A program made the position numbers and the translations under genes. From positions 1 through 64,000 of the forward strand of contig NZ_JUHG01000013.1 in NCBI RefSeq assembly GCF_000799715.1: 64,000 nucleotides of DNA. Reading direction: 5' to 3'. Positions 35,210 to 44,631 of this stretch are shown piece after piece. A model generated the notes under the pieces. The model ran no database searches. It was not told the origin of the DNA and saw only the letters and a program-made list of their open reading frames with translations. This stretch comes from Martinezella rhizogenes (GTDB lineage Bacteria; Pseudomonadota; Alphaproteobacteria; Rhizobiales; Rhizobiaceae). Positions within the stretch are counted from its first letter, which is position 1, and each line of letters starts with the position of its first letter.

Positions 35210-36244
35210 ATGGAAACCACTGGTGTCATCGCCTCTTCTGCCATGGACGGAATGCTAGCCTCGATCAGTCTGGGCGGGCTTGATATGAAGGCGGTTTCGG
35301 CTCGGGTCGGCCTTGGAAACCATGCTTTGTTTGCCGATGGTGATTTCATGCCGCTGGCAGCCTTCACCTGCGCGCTCGAGGTTGCATCGGAGGAAAAAAA
35401 CGATCCCCTGCTGGGCCTGAAACTTGGGAAAAAATTTGAATTCCAGGCACTTGGTTCGCTAGCGGCGCTTTTTCTGACGGCGCCGACATTGAAACATGGA
35501 TTGACCCAGTTCAGCCGCTATTTCCCAGCGTTGCAAAGCAATACCCGCTCCACGCTGGTGGTGGAGAACGATGTCGCCCGCTTCTCCTATTCGATCCGTG
35601 ACAACACTGTACGTCATAAAACCCAGGATGCGGATTTCACGGAGAGCGTGCTAAACACCATGCTCGCAACCGCAATCGGAGAGGATTGGAAACCCTCATG
35701 CATAGAGTTTGAGCATATGCCCGGTGACAATCTGGCGCTTTATCGCTCACATTTTGCCTGTCCCCTGGCATTCGGGCGCCGGGAAAACGCGATCGTTTTC
35801 CCGAAGAGGTTTCTCGATCGTCAAATCGGCACCGGTGGCGACGCGCAAGACCATTTGCGTATCGCCTGCGAACTGTCAGATCTTCTTTATCGCCGCGAGA
35901 AACGCCTCGACCTTGTTACGGCACTCAAGGCATGGATCGCTGCAGCGCTTTGCCAGCATGCAAGCATCGACATAGAAGACGCGGCGGCGGATTTCGGTAT
36001 GAGTCTGCGTAGCTTCCAGCGCAAACTTGCCGAATGTGGCGTCAATTATGCCGAACTGCGCAACATGGTGCGGATGGAGATCGCGAAAAGCCTGCTTGCC
36101 AACACGCACCTCTCGATCCCGGTCATTAGCGATCAGCTTGGCTACAGCGAATTGAGCGCTTTCGCCCGCCGCTTCCGGCACTTCACGGAGTTCACTCCGG
36201 CTCGTTTCCGCGAGGCGACCAGAAACCGGGAATTCCACCACTGA
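35210..36244 (+). CDS. AraC-family regulator with arabinose-binding-like N-terminal domain
   Basis: A 344-residue regulator. The N-terminal part (about 25-215; ALEVASEEKNDPLLGLKLGK, LAALFLTAPTLKHGLTQFSR) is the PF12625-type domain found in OruR/ArgR-like amine and amino-acid regulators. The C-terminal AraC double helix-turn-helix covers about 240-335 (DIEDAAADFGMSLRSFQRKL, LGYSELSAFARRFRHFTEFT). The start at 35210 lacks a strong Shine-Dalgarno sequence but gives the usual N terminus. It is divergent from the permease/amine oxidase operon across 279 bases of AT-rich DNA and is the probable activator of that operon. Confidence 0.88.
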   Translation: METTGVIASSAMDGMLASISLGGLDMKAVSARVGLGNHALFADGDFMPLAAFTCALEVASEEKNDPLLGLKLGKKFEFQALGSLAALFLTAPTLKHGLTQFSRYFPALQSNTRSTLVVENDVARFSYSIRDNTVRHKTQDADFTESVLNTMLATAIGEDWKPSCIEFEHMPGDNLALYRSHFACPLAFGRRENAIVFPKRFLDRQIGTGGDAQDHLRIACELSDLLYRREKRLDLVTALKAWIAAALCQHASIDIEDAAADFGMSLRSFQRKLAECGVNYAELRNMVRMEIAKSLLANTHLSIPVISDQLGYSELSAFARRFRHFTEFTPARFREATRNREFHH

Positions 36245-36416
36245 CAGCTTTCTGCGTCAGTCAGTGCGGGGCCGTAAAATTCAAACTGACAATCCTTTGC
36301 AACTGACATTCAGGGGATGGCGAACGATGGCCCCTTGGTCGCAAATGCAGAGCCTTTTGAGGATTTGATGGCAAAGTGGACCCGTGAGACCTAAGCGGTA
36401 AGTCCCGCCGCCTCTG

Positions 36417-37823
36417 TCAGTCCACGCAAAGTGAATTGATTCTATTAAATTTTGGTACAGGCGGAGGCGGCCATGCACGGGTGGTCTCGTCGGCAAAGGC
36501 CAACAATTCCTCGTCCCTGCCAAATCCGGCCACCAATTGGATGCCGATCGGTAATCCGCAATCCGACAGCGCAATCGGCAGACCTATGGCGGGAAGTCCA
36601 GCGATGTTGACCCAGCCGGTGAAGACTGCATGATCTCTCGGGCCGGCCGGCCGGCCGGCGATGCGGTTCGGATAAGAATTTTCTGCCGGCCAGGGCAAGG
36701 CTGCTGCGCTCGGCGTCAGCACCAGATCGTAATCCGCGAAGATGTCGGCGATTTCCAGACGTAGAGCAGCTACCCGTTCAAGAGCTTCCATATAGTCGGC
36801 TCCGGTGATTGCTCTACCCTCTTCGGCCATGGCTCTTACTGAGATACCAGCATTGGAGCCGAGACTTCCATTGCGCCAGCCCATGAGAAATGCCACGCCT
36901 GCGCGTGATATTACGCGCCAGATGTGATTTGCCGATTCAAGATCAAAGAACACCTCACCAGTCACCACCTCCGCTCCGGTTTGTACCAACATGTCGGCGA
37001 AGGCCGCTGTTGCAGCGGCGACCTCGGGATCCACTGCGCTGCCGGCAAACTGCGGCACATAAAGCACGCGTCGTCTTCGGTTCGGCCATGAGCCGGGGCG
37101 GGCCAATAGCGATCGCCGGTCGCGCGCGTCCGGCCCTTTCATGATCGCATTGAGCAGTCGGGCATCGGCGACCGTTCGTGTCAGGGTTCCGACAACCTCG
37201 AAATCGGTAAGGATAGAGGGGAAGCCCCAAAGACGCGGTATGTGTCCGGTGGAGGGCTTCCAGCCGACGAGACCTGTGTGAGATGCCGGGCGCCGGATCG
37301 AACCGCCGCCGTCAGTGCCGAGTGCAGCCGGAACAAGGCCGGCCGCGACGCCTGCCGCAGCACCGCCCGACGATCCCCCCGGCGTCAGCGCGGTGTCCCA
37401 GGGATTGCGCGTGGTGCCGAAAAGATCGTTGCTTGTATACCCCTCGAGCGTCAGTTCCGGCACGTTGGTCTTGCCCAGAATGACGGCGCCGGCCTCTCTC
37501 AGGCGTGCCACCGGCAGCTCATCGCGATCGGGAACAAAATCCTTAAGTGCCCGGGTTCCCCAAGTCGCCGGCAAGCCTCGCACGAGGATGTTGTCCTTGA
37601 TCGACAGCGGAATGCCTTCGAGCGGTGAACGTGCCGTCCCGGAGGTCAACCGCCGGTCGCTTTCGCGCGCGGCGTGGCGTGCCTTCGTTTCGTCAATGGC
37701 GACGAAGCTGTTCAAAACCGGATCCAGCCTCGCGATGCGCTCGATGCAACGTTCGAGCAACGCCTGTGCCGTCAATGCACCGCTGCGTAGTGCGGCGGCG
37801 ATTTCGCCAATCTCCTCCAACAT
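36417..37823 (-). CDS. Amidase-signature hydrolase (AtzE/ureidomalonase/GatA-like)
   Basis: A 468-residue amidase-signature enzyme with the complete Ser-cisSer-Lys triad: Lys76 in SIKDN, Ser151 in GGSSGG and Ser175 in GGGSIRRPA. It hydrolyses a carboxamide or ureido bond. It is the last gene of the operon that starts with a cyanuric acid hydrolase/barbiturase-family gene, 21 bases after a permease gene. In known pathways the ring-opening step is followed by such an amidase: AtzE on carboxybiuret, or an amidase on ureidomalonate. A GatA function is unlikely because no gatB/C is nearby. The substrate is inferred from context only. Confidence 0.85.
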   Translation of the reverse strand: MLEEIGEIAAALRSGALTAQALLERCIERIARLDPVLNSFVAIDETKARHAARESDRRLTSGTARSPLEGIPLSIKDNILVRGLPATWGTRALKDFVPDRDELPVARLREAGAVILGKTNVPELTLEGYTSNDLFGTTRNPWDTALTPGGSSGGAAAGVAAGLVPAALGTDGGGSIRRPASHTGLVGWKPSTGHIPRLWGFPSILTDFEVVGTLTRTVADARLLNAIMKGPDARDRRSLLARPGSWPNRRRRVLYVPQFAGSAVDPEVAAATAAFADMLVQTGAEVVTGEVFFDLESANHIWRVISRAGVAFLMGWRNGSLGSNAGISVRAMAEEGRAITGADYMEALERVAALRLEIADIFADYDLVLTPSAAALPWPAENSYPNRIAGRPAGPRDHAVFTGWVNIAGLPAIGLPIALSDCGLPIGIQLVAGFGRDEELLAFADETTRAWPPPPVPKFNRINSLCVD

Positions 37824-37844
37824 TCCGCTTACTCCTTTCCCGGC

Positions 37845-38747
37845 TCAGACTGGCTTGCCGATCGCAGCAGGCAACTTGCTCGACTGGCCCAAACCGGCGA
37901 GCACCGCAAGCGCGATGAGATAAGGCACCATCTGGACGATATAGGAGCTGATCGGGACACCGAAGCCTTGCAATCGCAGCTCGAAAGCCTCCGCTGCGCC
38001 AAAAACCAGGCATGCTGCCGCGGCACCCCAGGGGTTCCAGCGGCCGACGATCAGCGAGGCGAGCGCAAGATAGCCCCGCCCGCCAGTCATCCCGTCCGTG
38101 AACGTTCCGACCTGCTGGAGCGAAAGAACTGCGCCGCCAAGGCCGGCAACACCGCCGCAGCAGGCGACGGCGATCATGCGGATTCGCATGGGATCGAGGC
38201 CAGCCGCGAATACCGCTTCTGGATTCTCTCCCGTCGCGCGAAGCTTGAGGCCCGCCTGCGTGCGAAAGAGGATGATGGAAAGTACTGCACAGCCGATAAC
38301 GGCAAGATAGGTGAGCGGTGGCTGAGAAAAGAAAAGTGAACCGACGACCGGAATGTCTGCAAGACCGGGAATCGGCCAAGGCGCAAGCGGTTCCAGGTGG
38401 ATGGCTATCGGACTGCCGCCGCCGGAAAGGGTTTGCAGGAGATAGGTGGTCATGCCAAGGGCAAGAATATTGGCCGTCAAGCCAGTTACCATATTGTCGG
38501 CCCGGTAGCGGACCGCAACGACAGCAACAATGATACCGATGGAAACACCGCCCAAGACAGCGAGCAGCAAGCCTGCCGCTGCGTTTCCGGAGACCCATGA
38601 GCCGAGGATGCCCGCGAAGGCGCCCATGAGCATCATGCCTTCGAGCCCGACGGCGAAAACGCCGGCCCGCTCCGAAAGGATGCCCCCGAGGGCTGCGAAC
38701 ACCAACGGCGTGGCGATGCGAATGGCGGCAGCTAAAAAGTCGATCAT
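37845..38747 (-). CDS. Nucleoside-type ABC transporter permease 2 (BMP system)
   Basis: A 300-residue inner-membrane permease: FAALGGILSERAGVFAVGLE (the conserved N-terminal L-S-E-R-A-G-V-x-N-x-G/L-E block of YufQ/NupQ-type permeases) and GGRGYLALASLIVGRWNPWG. It overlaps the upstream permease gene by ATGA (38744-38747), so translation is coupled. Together they form the membrane pore of a BMP-type uptake system, whose known substrates are nucleosides, purines and pyrimidine-like compounds. Confidence 0.92.
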   Translation of the reverse strand: MIDFLAAAIRIATPLVFAALGGILSERAGVFAVGLEGMMLMGAFAGILGSWVSGNAAAGLLLAVLGGVSIGIIVAVVAVRYRADNMVTGLTANILALGMTTYLLQTLSGGGSPIAIHLEPLAPWPIPGLADIPVVGSLFFSQPPLTYLAVIGCAVLSIILFRTQAGLKLRATGENPEAVFAAGLDPMRIRMIAVACCGGVAGLGGAVLSLQQVGTFTDGMTGGRGYLALASLIVGRWNPWGAAAACLVFGAAEAFELRLQGFGVPISSYIVQMVPYLIALAVLAGLGQSSKLPAAIGKPV

Positions 38748-39799
38748 GATCGGCGCACCGTGGCTGTCAGGATGAAGAGCATTGTTATTCCCTCGATAAC
38801 GACGACGAGCGCCGATGGTACGCCGATCTGGCGCTGCATGGACAACGAACCCGTCTCAAGCAGTCCAATGAACAAGGCTGCTGGAATGACGGCACCAGGT
38901 TCCAGTGCCCCAAGAAGCGCAACCGTAACGGCCTTGAAGCCAAAACCGGACGAGAAGCCTTCTATCAGCCGATGATGCAGGCCGAGGACCTCCGTGCCGC
39001 CGGCAAGACCCGCAAGCGCGCCTGCGGTCAGCATGACGCCCCAGGTGATGGCCGGCAGGGAGAAGCCGGCATATGCGGTCGCAAGTCTCGATTTTCCGGC
39101 GACCCGCAAGGCAAAGCCGAACGGCGTCTTCCAGAGCATGAAGGAGAGAATGCAGGCCGCAGCGACAGCAAACAAAATGCCGATATGGAAGTCGAACACC
39201 GGTATGCGCCAGAGCCAGACGGCGCGCGGGAAGGCTGGCGATTGCAGGAAACCGGCTCCACGCTGACCGAGCGCACCTGAAAGCACCAGTTGAACAATGA
39301 GAAGGGCAACGAAGTTGAGAAGCAGTGTCACGAGGACTTCGTGGACCCTCCGGCCGAGATGGATGGCGGTCGCGATCCCCGCCCATAATGCGCCGCAGAC
39401 CGCCGCGCCGACAAGCGCCAAGATCGTTGTAACGACGGTTGGCTCGCCCGGCCAGAAGACAACGGTGGCGGCCGCACCGATGCCGCCCATGGCGATCTGC
39501 CCGTCGGAGCCCATGTTGATGACGCCGGCACGAAAGCAGATGGCAAGGCCCGCGCCGGCGAACAGATAGGGCGAGGTGCGGTTGAGCGCCACGCCGATCT
39601 GATGCGGTGAGCCGAGAGCTCCAGCAAGCATGGCCAGAAAGGCTTCGAGCGGGCTGTGGCCCGCAAGCGACACGAGTACGGCCGCGCAAGCCATCGACAG
39701 GCCAATCGCGACGAGGATGCGAAGAAACAGCCAGTCCGACCGCAACCGAAAAGCAAGGCGCTGAGACGATCGTGCTGCAAGGGGCGAAAGTTCAGTCAT
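38744..39799 (-). CDS. Nucleoside-type ABC transporter permease 1 (BMP system)
   Basis: A 351-residue permease with about nine hydrophobic segments: FAGAGLAICFRAGVINMGSD, GQIAMGGIGAA, then GTEVLGLHHRLIEGFSSGFG (the G-x-x-E-V-x-G block) and KAVTVALLGALEPG. These match the YufP/NupP group. It overlaps the ATPase gene by ATGA (39796-39799). It partners the 300-residue permease downstream. Confidence 0.92.
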   Translation of the reverse strand: MTELSPLAARSSQRLAFRLRSDWLFLRILVAIGLSMACAAVLVSLAGHSPLEAFLAMLAGALGSPHQIGVALNRTSPYLFAGAGLAICFRAGVINMGSDGQIAMGGIGAAATVVFWPGEPTVVTTILALVGAAVCGALWAGIATAIHLGRRVHEVLVTLLLNFVALLIVQLVLSGALGQRGAGFLQSPAFPRAVWLWRIPVFDFHIGILFAVAAACILSFMLWKTPFGFALRVAGKSRLATAYAGFSLPAITWGVMLTAGALAGLAGGTEVLGLHHRLIEGFSSGFGFKAVTVALLGALEPGAVIPAALFIGLLETGSLSMQRQIGVPSALVVVIEGITMLFILTATVRRS

Positions 39800-41283
39800 G
39801 CTGCGCGATCCGACATCCAGAGGCCAATCTGCCCCATCTCCACCTCCGTCCGCGGCACCACGCCGGCAAAAACGCCGCCTGAAAGGACGGCGATTCGGTC
39901 GCTGATCGCCAGGACTTCCTCCAGTTCGGACGAAATGTAGATCACGGCCGCACCGGCGTCGCGAAGCATGATCATTCGCTCCAGCACAAAGCGCGTGGCG
40001 CCTGGATCAAGACCCCAGGTTGCCTGATGGGCAATGAGCACGGCCGGGGCCCTCTCGAGCTCGCGGGCGATGACGATTTTCTGCTGATTGCCGCCCGACA
40101 GCCGGCTCGCCAGAGTGGCAGGAGAAGGCGCGCGAATGTCGTAATGTTCCATCAGTGCCCGCGCCTTGGCGGCCAAACCTTTGCCAGCAAGGATGCCGCG
40201 CCGGCAATATGGCGCGCGTCTGCTATCGCGCAGCATCAGGTTTTCGGCGATGGACATGCTACGAACGAGTGCGGTCGATGATCGGTCCGCGGGCATATAG
40301 GCCAATCCCGCCTTGGTGCGGGCAGCAACCGAAACGCGACTGATGTCACGTCCATCGAGCTTGATCGTTCCGGCCGTGAAGGCGCGAAGCCCGGCCAGCG
40401 TTTCGGCCAGTTCGAGCTGCCCGTTGCCATCGACGCCCGCGATACCGAGAATCTCCCCCCCACGAACGGCAATATCGAGCGGACCAAGGCCAGGGCCGGT
40501 GAGCATGGAGATTTCCAGTCGGGAGGGACCGGGCGTATGATCCGTCAAAATTTGCGGCTTCGTGACGTCGCGTCCGACCATCATCTCCGCGAGCTGGGCG
40601 CGGCTGGCGCCGGCAATCGGCCCCTTGCCGGAGACGCGTCCGGCGCGCAGCACAACGACCTTGTCGCAGACATCGAGCACTTCCGGCAGCTTGTGCGTAA
40701 TGAAGACGATGCCTTTGCCTTCGTCCCGCAGACGCCGCAGGATGTCGAGCAGATCGGCCACTTCCGGGGGCGCGAGGTTCGATGTCGGCTCATCGAGGAT
40801 GAGCAGCTCAGCCTCGCGCAGCAGCGCTTTCAGGATCTCGATGCGTTGCCGTCGGCCAAGGGGCAGATCGGCGACGCGGGCGTATGGCTCAAGGTCGAGA
40901 CCGAACCGACGACTGACATCTCGGATACGGTCGGCGATCGCTTCCCGACGTAGCAGCCGGCCAGCGTCAGACCAACCAAGCATAACGTTTTCGACCACTG
41001 TCATGGCATCGATCAGCATGAAATGCTGATGTATCATGGCAATGCCCGCCGCCATCGCTTCACGGGGGCGGTGGTCGGAGAGTTCCCTGCCGCGAAACAC
41101 GATGCCGCCGGCGTCGGGCGGCACCATGCCGAACAACACCTTCATAAGGGTGCTCTTTCCAGAGCCGTTCTCTCCCAGCAAGCCAACGATTTCACCGGCA
41201 TGGACATCGAGATCGATGCCGTCGTTGGCGCGTAAGGCACCGTAACAGCGAACAATCCCGCGCATTTCCAGAAGTGCAGCCAT
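39796..41283 (-). CDS. ABC transporter ATPase with two nucleotide-binding domains (BMP system)
   Basis: A 495-residue double ATPase of the RbsA/YufO type. Domain 1: Walker A GENGSGKST, signature LPLGRRQRIEILKAL (degenerate, PLGR for SGGQ), Walker [10 protein letters not shown]. Domain 2: the Walker A position reads GIAGVDGNGQLELAETLAGL, lacking Lys, and the signature is LSGGNQQKIVIAREL; its Walker B region (PAVLIAHQATWGLDPGA) has His for the usual Glu. The degenerate second site is normal for this class. The start at 41283 is preferred to the 41430 extension, which covers the hairpin region. It energises the two adjacent permeases. Confidence 0.92.
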   Translation of the reverse strand: MAALLEMRGIVRCYGALRANDGIDLDVHAGEIVGLLGENGSGKSTLMKVLFGMVPPDAGGIVFRGRELSDHRPREAMAAGIAMIHQHFMLIDAMTVVENVMLGWSDAGRLLRREAIADRIRDVSRRFGLDLEPYARVADLPLGRRQRIEILKALLREAELLILDEPTSNLAPPEVADLLDILRRLRDEGKGIVFITHKLPEVLDVCDKVVVLRAGRVSGKGPIAGASRAQLAEMMVGRDVTKPQILTDHTPGPSRLEISMLTGPGLGPLDIAVRGGEILGIAGVDGNGQLELAETLAGLRAFTAGTIKLDGRDISRVSVAARTKAGLAYMPADRSSTALVRSMSIAENLMLRDSRRAPYCRRGILAGKGLAAKARALMEHYDIRAPSPATLASRLSGGNQQKIVIARELERAPAVLIAHQATWGLDPGATRFVLERMIMLRDAGAAVIYISSELEEVLAISDRIAVLSGGVFAGVVPRTEVEMGQIGLWMSDRAA

Positions 41284-41384
41284 TAAGCCCTCGGATAAAC
41301 CCGCCGAGAACAGGGCAGGCAAGATAAATGTCGAAAACGGTGGCGCAGGAAAAACCGCGCTGCTCGCAGGAAAAAGGAAAGGAT

Positions 41385-41403
41385 CGCCGGCCAAAGGCCG
41401 GCG
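41385..41403 (-). terminator. Attenuator-like hairpin between binding-protein and ATPase genes
   Basis: A perfect eight-base stem, CGCCGGCC and GGCCGGCG with an AAA/TTT loop, eight bases after the binding-protein stop. On the minus strand it is followed by ATCCTTTCCTTTTTCC. It looks like a partial Rho-independent terminator that would lower expression of the downstream transporter genes relative to the binding protein. Confidence 0.6.
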
Positions 41404-41410
41404 CTTGAGA

Positions 41411-42433
41411 TTAGCTGCCGCTGCGAGCATCCTGGTCGGTCGGCGCGATTTTGAGCTTGCCGGAAGCGAAATCGGCCGCCATGTCGTTCACCTCTTTCAC
41501 CACGGCGTCCGGAACAACCGGATTGAAGGCCTTGTCGGCACCGTATTTCAGCGATGCGCCGGTCACCGACCCCGTGTCGTAGCCATATTGCACGAAGGTG
41601 CCGAACAGCTTGCCTGTCTTGGCCTGATCGGCGGTGCTGCCGATCATTGCCGGCCAGTCTTCGACGATATTGGTCAGAACAAGATCCGGCGCGATTGCCG
41701 TCTGGTCGAAGCCGCGACCGGTTACAAAAACATGCTTTTCCTTGGCCGCCTGGACGAGTCCGGCCTCAGCCGCATTCAGCTTGCCGGTGATGAAATCGGC
41801 GCCGTTGCCGATAAGCGACAATGCCGCTTCCTTGGCTTCTGCCGAGTCTTCCATGTTCTTGATATAGAGAATCGTAACCGTGGCCCCAGCCTTGGTGGCG
41901 CAGACGCGGAAACCGCCGGCTTGGGCCGTGATGTTGGGTACGCCCTGTAGTCCATAGATGCCGCCGACCTTGTGCGTTTTGCTCATGCGTGCGGCGAGCA
42001 GGCCGAGTTGGCAGCCGAATTGGGCGTTGTTGTAGTCGATCGACATCACATTGGGCAGTGCGCCTTCATTGCCGCTGACCGCGATGAACTGCGTCTTGAG
42101 AAAATCGGGGGCGACTTCTTCCATGGCCGATACAAAACGACCGGAATGCCCCAGAACGATATTGTAGCCCTGATTGGCATAGTCGCGGACGGCCTCGGCC
42201 TCATCGGCGTCGGCGACGTTTTCGGAATAGGCCGTCTTAAATCCATGCGGCTCGAGGCTTTTCAGAATGGAATAGCCGAGAGCATTCCAGCTTTGGTCGT
42301 TGGCGCTGCCCGGAAGCAGTATTGCGGCCTTGTCTTCTGCATATGCGGGTGTAGCGACAGCTCCCGTGAGCGAGAGCACGGCAACAGCGACAGCCGCCGA
42401 CGACCGCCAGCGGTCGGAGGTCTCTTTAGTCAT
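41411..42433 (-). CDS. BMP-family substrate-binding protein
   Basis: A 340-residue periplasmic protein with a signal peptide of about 32 residues (SSAAVAVAVLSLTGAVATPA, then YAED). It continues AAILLPGSANDQSWNALGYS, the conserved D-x-S-W-N start of the BMP/PnrA family, followed by QGYNIVLGHSGRF and YGLQGVPNITAQAGGF. No lipobox Cys at the cleavage site, so it is probably soluble rather than a lipoprotein. Known members bind nucleosides or purine-like rings. Here it lies between a ring-opening hydrolase gene and the transporter genes, so a pyrimidine, barbiturate or triazine-type ligand is likely. Confidence 0.9.
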   Translation of the reverse strand: MTKETSDRWRSSAAVAVAVLSLTGAVATPAYAEDKAAILLPGSANDQSWNALGYSILKSLEPHGFKTAYSENVADADEAEAVRDYANQGYNIVLGHSGRFVSAMEEVAPDFLKTQFIAVSGNEGALPNVMSIDYNNAQFGCQLGLLAARMSKTHKVGGIYGLQGVPNITAQAGGFRVCATKAGATVTILYIKNMEDSAEAKEAALSLIGNGADFITGKLNAAEAGLVQAAKEKHVFVTGRGFDQTAIAPDLVLTNIVEDWPAMIGSTADQAKTGKLFGTFVQYGYDTGSVTGASLKYGADKAFNPVVPDAVVKEVNDMAADFASGKLKIAPTDQDARSGS

Positions 42434-42530
42434 GATAATGCATCCCTCTGGTTGATTTTGGTCTTTGCATTGCTTCCGGCGTTCTTATTGCGACTGAGCG
42501 GCCGTCGGCGCGCGCTCGGTCTTTGGATTT

Positions 42531-43619
42531 TCAAACGCTGACGATCGCAGCGATCGGCGCTTCGCCGGGCTTGCACTGATGTTCGGTGCCGCCGGAGACG
42601 AAAATTGCAGAATCAAAGGTCACGGAAGCGATCACCGCTCCGAGCGCGGCACGGGCATGGCGCTCATAATTGATGTCGGCGTCGGAAAGCATGGTCGTGC
42701 GGCGACCACGTAGTAGCCCGCCGGGGGGTGCCTCGGCCTTGGCGAAGATCGCCTGGATGCGTCCGACATCGATCGGCGCGTCCCCATCGCCGAGTGCGTC
42801 GTGTACCGCTGCGCGCACACCGTCAGCATCGATAACGTCGCGCAGGATGGAGTGTCCGATCCTCAAGTCGCCACTGGCCTCAGCCGAATTGCCGAACAGT
42901 AGAATCTCACAGTTGCGCAACTCGCCCCCGGCAGACGTGTTTGCAACGGACGAATAAAGATCCATACGCGTGGTGATCACTTCGTCGTTAAGTTCGGTCT
43001 CGCTGACTTCGCCCAGACCGAGAGCGACGCCGAGCGCTGTCGCGCCGCGGGCATAGGGCTTGGAGCCGTTCGGATCGCGCGTCACGAGCTTGACGCCCCG
43101 ATGGTCGGCGTCTGCCACAGCGGACGGCGTAAGCAGCGGTCCCTTGACCTGAACATAGTGTACGTCACGCGGATCGGTGATGGCTGCTTCCGTCCGGGCC
43201 TTGCGGACGGCTGCCGCGACCTCGTGCACCTCAACCATGGTGCCAACTTCTTCCGGCGCCAGATCGCGCGTCACAGCGATGCCCACTGCAAGTCTCTTGC
43301 CTTCGCGAGGCGCAGTGCTGTCGCTTCGTGTGAAAACGGTCGCATGCGGACTGAGGACCCCCTCTGTACCGCCCGACCAGACGAAGGCGATGCGCTTGAC
43401 GACGTCGTTGGGCGAAAGATCGAGATAACGCGAGAGCAGCAATGAAAATGACTGGGTGGCGAAACCGCGGGTGAAGTCGTTGGCGCCTCCGTTTCCTTCG
43501 GTTTTTCCAATCAGCGCGACGATCTCCCGCGGATCAATCTCACCCACCTCGATCATGCGTTCGAGGTCGGAAACGTCACCCGGATTGCCCATCTCTATCT
43601 TGTGAACACCAACGCGCAT
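42531..43619 (-). CDS. Ring-opening amidohydrolase (cyanuric acid hydrolase/barbiturase family)
   Basis: A 362-residue member of the small AtzD/barbiturase family. Three pseudo-repeats each carry a Lys and a Ser, as the family mechanism requires: Lys39 (GKTEGN) with Ser82 (WSGGTEG), Lys159 (QVKGP) with Ser229 (NTSAGGE), and Lys294 (FAKAE) with Ser342 (VSGGTEH). It hydrolytically opens a cyclic imide ring: cyanuric acid to carboxybiuret, or barbituric acid to ureidomalonate. Sequence reading alone cannot separate the two activities. It heads an operon with a BMP-type transporter and an amidase; an IclR regulator is divergent. A cyanuric acid hydrolase from Rhizobium leguminosarum is known, which favours that activity. 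Confidence 0.9.
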   Translation of the reverse strand: MRVGVHKIEMGNPGDVSDLERMIEVGEIDPREIVALIGKTEGNGGANDFTRGFATQSFSLLLSRYLDLSPNDVVKRIAFVWSGGTEGVLSPHATVFTRSDSTAPREGKRLAVGIAVTRDLAPEEVGTMVEVHEVAAAVRKARTEAAITDPRDVHYVQVKGPLLTPSAVADADHRGVKLVTRDPNGSKPYARGATALGVALGLGEVSETELNDEVITTRMDLYSSVANTSAGGELRNCEILLFGNSAEASGDLRIGHSILRDVIDADGVRAAVHDALGDGDAPIDVGRIQAIFAKAEAPPGGLLRGRRTTMLSDADINYERHARAALGAVIASVTFDSAIFVSGGTEHQCKPGEAPIAAIVSV

Positions 43620-43679
43620 CGTTCGCTCCTTCGCTATTTGCCCATATTGTAAGCATGTCTAAATTGTGTGCAACAAGAT

Positions 43680-43693
43680 TGGAATAAATTTCA
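43680..43693. promoter_or_regulatory. Near-palindrome upstream of the IclR gene, candidate operator
   Basis: TGGAAT-AA-ATTTCA, six-base arms with one mismatch, in the divergent gap between the ring-opening hydrolase and IclR genes. IclR-type proteins often bind dyads of this TGGAA/TTCCA form. A further TGGAAT at 43699-43704 lies a short distance away. Confidence 0.45.
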
Positions 43694-43737
43694 CGATGTG
43701 GAATAGTGGGCAGAACGAGCCGACAGGAGTGGAAAGA

Positions 43738-44550
43738 ATGACAGAGAAAGCCGCAGGGACAGAGCTGCGCAGGGAGGCCTCGCAGACGGAAGGGGGTGTG
43801 CAGTCGATTACGCGCGCCGTTGCCATTCTCAACCGGCTGGCAGAGTGCGACGACGGACTGACGCTGACCGAGCTTGCCAGGAGCGTCGCGCTGCCTCCGT
43901 CGAGCGCGCATAGAATTCTCACGACGCTGCAACGGCAGCGTTTCGTGCGATTCGAGCCGGCGACGATGTCCTGGCTCGTCGGCGTTCAAGCCTTTGTGGT
44001 CGGGAATGCCTTTGCGCGTTCGCGTGATATGGTCCCGCTTGCTGTTCCACATATGCGCCGTCTCATGACAAAAACGGGTGAGACGGTGAATTTCTTCATG
44101 CTCGATGGCGAAGAGGTCATGTGCATGGCACAGATCCAAAGCCAGCAAATGGTTCGGGCAATCTCACGTCCCGGTGGTGGCGTTGAAATGCATCGCTCAG
44201 CGGCCGGGAAGGCGATATTGGCGCATATGGAGGAGGAGGACGTCGTCGGCATCGTGGAACGGAATGGCTTGCCGCGCTATACGGAGCATACGATCGTGAC
44301 GCCAGAAGCACTACGCCTCGAACTCGCCAATATCAGGCAGCGCGGTTTTGCGGTCGACAACGAGGAGTTCTCGCTTGGATTGCGTTGTATTGCCGCCCCG
44401 ATTTTTGATGAAGCCGGTGCCGTGCATGCGGCAATCTCGCTTGCCGGTCCCGCTTCCCGCATCACGGACAATCGCATCGACGTGCTCGGCGAGATGGTAG
44501 CTCTCTGCGGCAAAATCGTAACGTCGGAGATCGGCGGTCGCACGGTGTGA
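43738..44550 (+). CDS. IclR-family transcriptional regulator
   Basis: A 270-residue regulator: winged helix in about residues 20-80 (GVQSITRAVAILNRLAECDD, LARSVALPPSSAHRILTTLQ) and the IclR effector domain after it (HMRRLMTKTGETVNFFMLDG, HRSAAGKAILAHM, SLGLRCIAAPIFDEAGAVHA with the conserved Cys). The ATG at 43738 is chosen because AGGAG lies nine bases upstream; longer frames from 43666 or 43696 would cover the candidate operator. It is divergent from the ring-opening hydrolase/BMP operon and very probably regulates it. Confidence 0.9.
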   Translation: MTEKAAGTELRREASQTEGGVQSITRAVAILNRLAECDDGLTLTELARSVALPPSSAHRILTTLQRQRFVRFEPATMSWLVGVQAFVVGNAFARSRDMVPLAVPHMRRLMTKTGETVNFFMLDGEEVMCMAQIQSQQMVRAISRPGGGVEMHRSAAGKAILAHMEEEDVVGIVERNGLPRYTEHTIVTPEALRLELANIRQRGFAVDNEEFSLGLRCIAAPIFDEAGAVHAAISLAGPASRITDNRIDVLGEMVALCGKIVTSEIGGRTV

Positions 44551-44631
44551 CGACGAGTGATTTAAAGTGAACCCGGGATTTCCGGGTAAGCCCCTGTGAA
44601 GCGTTGGAGGTGGCTGCGCGATGGTGGAAAA

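Noticed and set aside
36239..36266. CACTGAC ... GTCAGTG hairpin after the AraC gene
   Set aside because: Seven-base stem with a 14-base loop, overlapping the stop codon and without a T-run; too weak to call a terminator.
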